64,000 nt of DNA from positions 31,686,037 through 31,750,036 of the forward strand of contig OU015525.1 of assembly GCA_907165065.1 (NCBI GenBank). The letters run 5' to 3'. A model generated the notes under the pieces. It saw only the letters and a program-made list of their open reading frames with translations. It was not told where the DNA came from and did no database searches. This stretch comes from Caprimulgus europaeus (lineage: Eukaryota > Chordata > Aves > Caprimulgiformes > Caprimulgidae). Below, piece by piece: positions 60,586 through 64,000 of the stretch. Position numbers and translations under genes: made by a program. Position 1 is the first letter of the stretch; each line of letters begins with the position of its first letter.

Positions 60586-60772
60586 TCACACAATCATTCT
60601 TCGAATTCCACACTCACAGCAAAACTTGGCCCATTCTACTGGATATCTTGTTCCACATTCATGGCAGAACTTTGATAACTGTACAGGCGAATTTCCTTTG
60701 TTGCTTTTTGAACTTCCTCCATTGACTGAGGATGAGCAGTCTCCACTGTCATACCCAATTTTACCGTCAGCC
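60586..60772 (-). CDS. ZC2HC1A: ZC2HC1A last coding exon (partial gene)
   Basis: On the minus strand, after the acceptor gggattttcag, the exon reads ADGKIGYDSGD... and ends KFCHECGTRYPVEWAKFCC then ECGIRRMIV and TGA (stop at 60586-60588). This C-terminal block is nearly identical to that of ZC2HC1A (FAM164A), a zinc-finger C2HC-type protein of poorly known function. The four cysteines form a Cx2C-x11-Cx2C zinc-ribbon-like pair. The first base completes an AGG arginine codon split with the previous exon. The gene is the known neighbour of IL7 and runs toward it tail to tail. The ATG at 60802-60804 lies in the intron and is not a start. Confidence 0.93.
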
Positions 60773-61427
60773 CTGAAAATCCCCAGATAAAGAACATTCT
60801 CCATAACTCAATTCAGTATAACTTCATGCAAAATTATTTTAATCCTTGCAGTGAATTACTGCTATTCTTATTGCTATTTTCACGCTTACATTTCCCATTT
60901 ATTTACAGTGATATATCTTATAACGCTACCCAGACTACCCTACTTATCTCCAGATACCCACCTTACCTTCCCTGCAAGAAAACAAAAAATGCCAAAATTT
61001 TAGGAGCAGGATCAAATATTTGATTCACTAGTTAGATTAACTAGTGCTTGAAAACTTAAAACTTTGCTTGTCACAACAAGAAAGTCTAAAACAGCATTTA
61101 TCCTACCCTTTAAAATGGCAGACACCACACAATTTATTTGTGTGCTTAGCATGCAAATTTCATGCAATTTCAACTGAACCACTCACTTTCCATTTGAGAG
61201 ACCATTCACTTATTTTTTTTTAACAGGTCCTAAGAGGTTTTTGACATTTCTAACACTCTTCTGTGCACATCTGAGACAGATTGAGTACCTTAAACATGCC
61301 AAATAATATTGACCATGTGTTATCTATTAACTGCAGAGAACAATATTTTCTCTAACTTCTTTTGTAATGAGTACTCCCATTTAATGAAGGTTGTACTGCT
61401 GACAAAACCCATCAAGTTAAAAGCTAC
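60773..61427 (-). other. ZC2HC1A: ZC2HC1A last intron
   Basis: A 655-base intron. On the minus strand it begins gtagct after CTCAAG and ends ggggattttcag. The phase matches the two flanking exons exactly. Nothing else is seen in it. Confidence 0.88.
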
Positions 61428-61535
61428 CTTGAGTAACTGTCCGAATTGCTAGTTTTTCTTTTGTTTGTTAGAGCACCCGTGCTCATGGTTCTTGCCACAC
61501 CAGGAGGGGTGGATGTCCGTGTTTTTGTTGCACCT
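61428..61535 (-). CDS. ZC2HC1A: ZC2HC1A penultimate coding exon in window
   Basis: The minus strand encodes GATKTRTSTPPGVARTMSTG followed by ALTNKRKTSNSDSYSR. This is a low-complexity Ser/Thr/Arg-rich stretch that aligns with the segment before the C-terminal zinc ribbon of ZC2HC1A (mammals keep STPP...AR and LTNKRKT). The acceptor is ctgttttag and the donor gtagct. The 5' edge could be two bases shorter because of an AGAG doublet. The N-terminal C2HC fingers and earlier exons lie beyond the window. Confidence 0.9.
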
Positions 61536-64000
61536 CTAAAACAGAACAAATATCCGATGAGTTATATACACACAAATATATACAAGAATATACATTTACA
61601 AATGATATTTTAAAAAAGGAGCTCAACAATCTACACATCAATTAATTGTATAAAAATAACTTATTTCCCACCAAGAGCAGACAAAAGAGCTTTGGCATGA
61701 ACTCGCTTGCTTTGGACTGAGTATGTCTTGAACCTTATAATGACAAGCTAAACAGAACACCAAGTCCTTTCCTGTTCATGTGTTTCACTTATCAAACCAA
61801 AACAGGTAGATCCTGCAGTACTGGTTGTTTAGTATGTTCTAATGTCTATTTTGATATACTTCAAGTCACTTTTTAGGACTGACTGGGATATCAGAGAAAT
61901 AGAGAGCAGATGACTGCAGGTCTTAACAGTTTTAAAAAAAAATGTAGAAAGGATACCATATTCTCAATGCTTTGTGACCAATATGAAGTGATTTATAAGA
62001 CCTTTTTTTCTTCATGGCCACAGACTTTATTTAGGATGCATACTTCTCAGATAATGCTGTAGATTCCCTTTCTTAAAAGCATAAATATTGTATTTATAAA
62101 TAGAAATAGAAGGAGGAAAGTATATCCAGTTGAGTATTAGGCCCTAATTTTTTTCTAGCCTGTCACAGTGTTCTTAAAGTGGGCTTCAGCAGAATGACCA
62201 CACAGCTGTGAATGCTGCTTCCCTCAAGACTCAAGGATTTTATGAGAAGCCAGTATGTAATGAATAGCACATCCTGAACACACAGAACATCTCACTGCTT
62301 GCTTTGATGAGTAAAGAAACATAATAATCCCCTCAAAAACCTGAAGAGTGGTAATAAAAAGAGATAAGAAAGGGCATTCTTTTATCCTTAGTGAACAAGG
62401 ACAGTTTTTTTTGTCACTGCTTAAAAAAATTACACAAAAGTGGAGATCGGGAACTATATTTAAATCAAGTGAAATTATATCTAACTAAAGTATTCAAGTT
62501 TAACAAGAATGGCTTTGTATATGCAACAGGTAGAGTGGAACCATCAAAGTGGAACCATCTGGTTCACTGGGCAGAGCACCAACCTTCTCTGTTAGTTCTC
62601 CTGTCTGCCCTCTTATTTAGCAAGAAGATTCTGAAGATGGTTTTATTTAAAAAAATACTGTGCAGACTGAAAAGCATTACATAAATTATATCAGAATAAA
62701 AAAACTATTAAAATTTGTGTCAGTCTTTCCAAAGTTACAGAAATCCAGGATAAAAGTTCTAAGTGTACAGTTACAAGTATGCACAACAGTACAGATGCTA
62801 AATCTTGTGTAATTTCCCACCATCTAATTTTACCCTTCCTTGTAATTGAGTAAAATTCATAAGAGCTCAACAGTGGAAAAAAAAACCCCAAAACATACTG
62901 TTACTTCTCTTGCTATGGAAGCGAGAAAAGCATATAAAGAAAAATTCAACTGTAGACACATAAATGGTACGGATCATCATGGATCAGGGATGATCAGCCA
63001 ATGATGCGAAGAACAGAATTGTGCCTCAGTTCCTGTTTAGACAACTCTAAGTAATTTAAAAAATTTTTTTTTCAAAAGTATTACCAACTCAGTTTTCTCT
63101 GGATTTTCAACTTGGGATCAACATACTACTTTTTCAAAACTAACAGCATTAATTTCTTAAACTGATGTCTATTCAGTGTGTACTTTGAATCAATCATTTT
63201 TGAACATAATGCTAGGAGTCCTAGATATTTGAAAGAAATTAACATGAAAAATTGTCCCATGTTCTTTCTTGTATTTCAACTGTTACCCTCTCTAAAATAT
63301 TTATAATATAACCACATCCCACTGGGTACTCTGGAAATTCACCTGATACTTTAATACTAGGTGTATAATAGAGAAATCTCCCAGAAATCAGTGACTTAAA
63401 AACATTATTTGTATGGTGTCTAGTAGAGCATATAGGCCATTGATTGAACAACAACAAAATCAAAATATTGAAAAGCCACATTGAAAGTGCACTGTCCACC
63501 CTGTTTATTAATGGAGGCAGAGTCCCATGAACAGATAAAACATCATTCTTTAAAGGTTTAATATAATGTTTTAATTCTGAAATGTTTAAACATAGCATTC
63601 TGCATAATTTCTATAGATTTCTTCCCCCAATTAGTTTCCTAAAACGAGAGAAAAAAAGCAAATCTATTTTCAGACTAGAAACTTTATTATGAGAATTATA
63701 ATCAGCTGCAATGATTTCTGCCATTTTGACGAGTAAATCAACAGAAGCAGCAGGCTGCTACTGTCTACAATTTTATTCATCCCAGATCTAGACATAATTA
63801 CCATCAGGTTTCATGTATATTTGATGACAAATCTTGAAATCGCATCCTTAAGTTGCAACCTGATCTCTAGAGACAGAAAGTCTTCCAACAAAGTCAGACA
63901 TTCTTGATTATCTCAACTTTTATCACCACAGCTTGGTCTCTTCCGATCTGTCCAAACTCTGCCGCTTCTATCTACTCACCCAGTTCTAGGGTTTTTTTGT
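61536..64000 (-). other. ZC2HC1A: ZC2HC1A intron (continues past window)
   Basis: AT-rich sequence upstream of the 61428-61535 exon on the minus strand. I searched for an earlier ZC2HC1A exon (Ser/Pro-rich or C2HC finger) and did not find one. A 119-codon minus-strand open frame at 63239-63598 has no recognisable domain. Confidence 0.65.

Noticed and set aside
60586..60804. ZC2HC1A terminal frame taken as a complete 72-residue gene starting at the ATG near 60804
   Set aside because: The first ten or so codons are intron sequence ahead of a clear acceptor at 60773. The frame joins in phase to the exon at 61428-61535.
63239..63598. 119-codon minus-strand open frame inside the ZC2HC1A intron
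   Set aside because: It does not resemble any ZC2HC1A segment (no C2HC finger, not Ser/Pro-rich) and has no clear acceptor/donor pair in frame.

Overview
The window is nuclear vertebrate DNA, almost certainly from a bird. Two things show this. First, every clear interspersed repeat is a CR1 retroposon with the avian-type 3' end (the tattctatgattctatgat motif or its reverse complement). Second, the window carries the amniote neighbours IL7 and ZC2HC1A in convergent orientation, and the IL7 exons read as a diverged avian-style IL-7. No bacterial operon, phage, CRISPR array, rRNA or tRNA gene was seen. Nearly all open frames are short chance ORFs in AT-rich non-coding DNA.

Layout. About 1-39,250 is a gene desert upstream of IL7. 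It is AT-rich and holds three minus-strand CR1 fragments (4589-5660, 20682-20962, 29816-30004), two short tandem arrays (16907-17002 and 33511-33582), a small isolated CpG-rich patch (34274-34446) and a few candidate regulatory sites. From 39,248 the sequence changes abruptly: a 27-base G run, then a CpG island (about 39,276-40,920) that is the IL7 promoter and first exon. It contains a good IRF/ISRE element about 245 bp before the start codon and two short upstream ORFs.

IL7 runs on the plus strand in five coding exons (40146-40155, 43561-43703, 47097-47183, 47963-48115, 51030-51182). These join in frame to a 181-residue secreted cytokine with a signal peptide and 12 cysteines, against the six of mammalian IL-7. 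Introns 2 and 4 hold sense-strand CR1 copies. In intron 4 one CR1 has inserted into another, with a visible GATAT duplication. The IL7 3' UTR ends near 52,160-52,190 after two AATAAA signals.

From the right, ZC2HC1A comes in on the minus strand. Its last two coding exons (61428-61535 and 60586-60772) are present, ending in a zinc-ribbon-like tail; the rest of the gene lies beyond the window. The region 52.2-60.6 kb between the two stop codons holds the ZC2HC1A 3' UTR of unknown length plus intergenic DNA. I found no new protein system here. The most useful observations are the extra cysteines in IL-7, the promoter IRF site and uORFs, the tandem splice acceptors of exon 2, and the nested CR1 pair.
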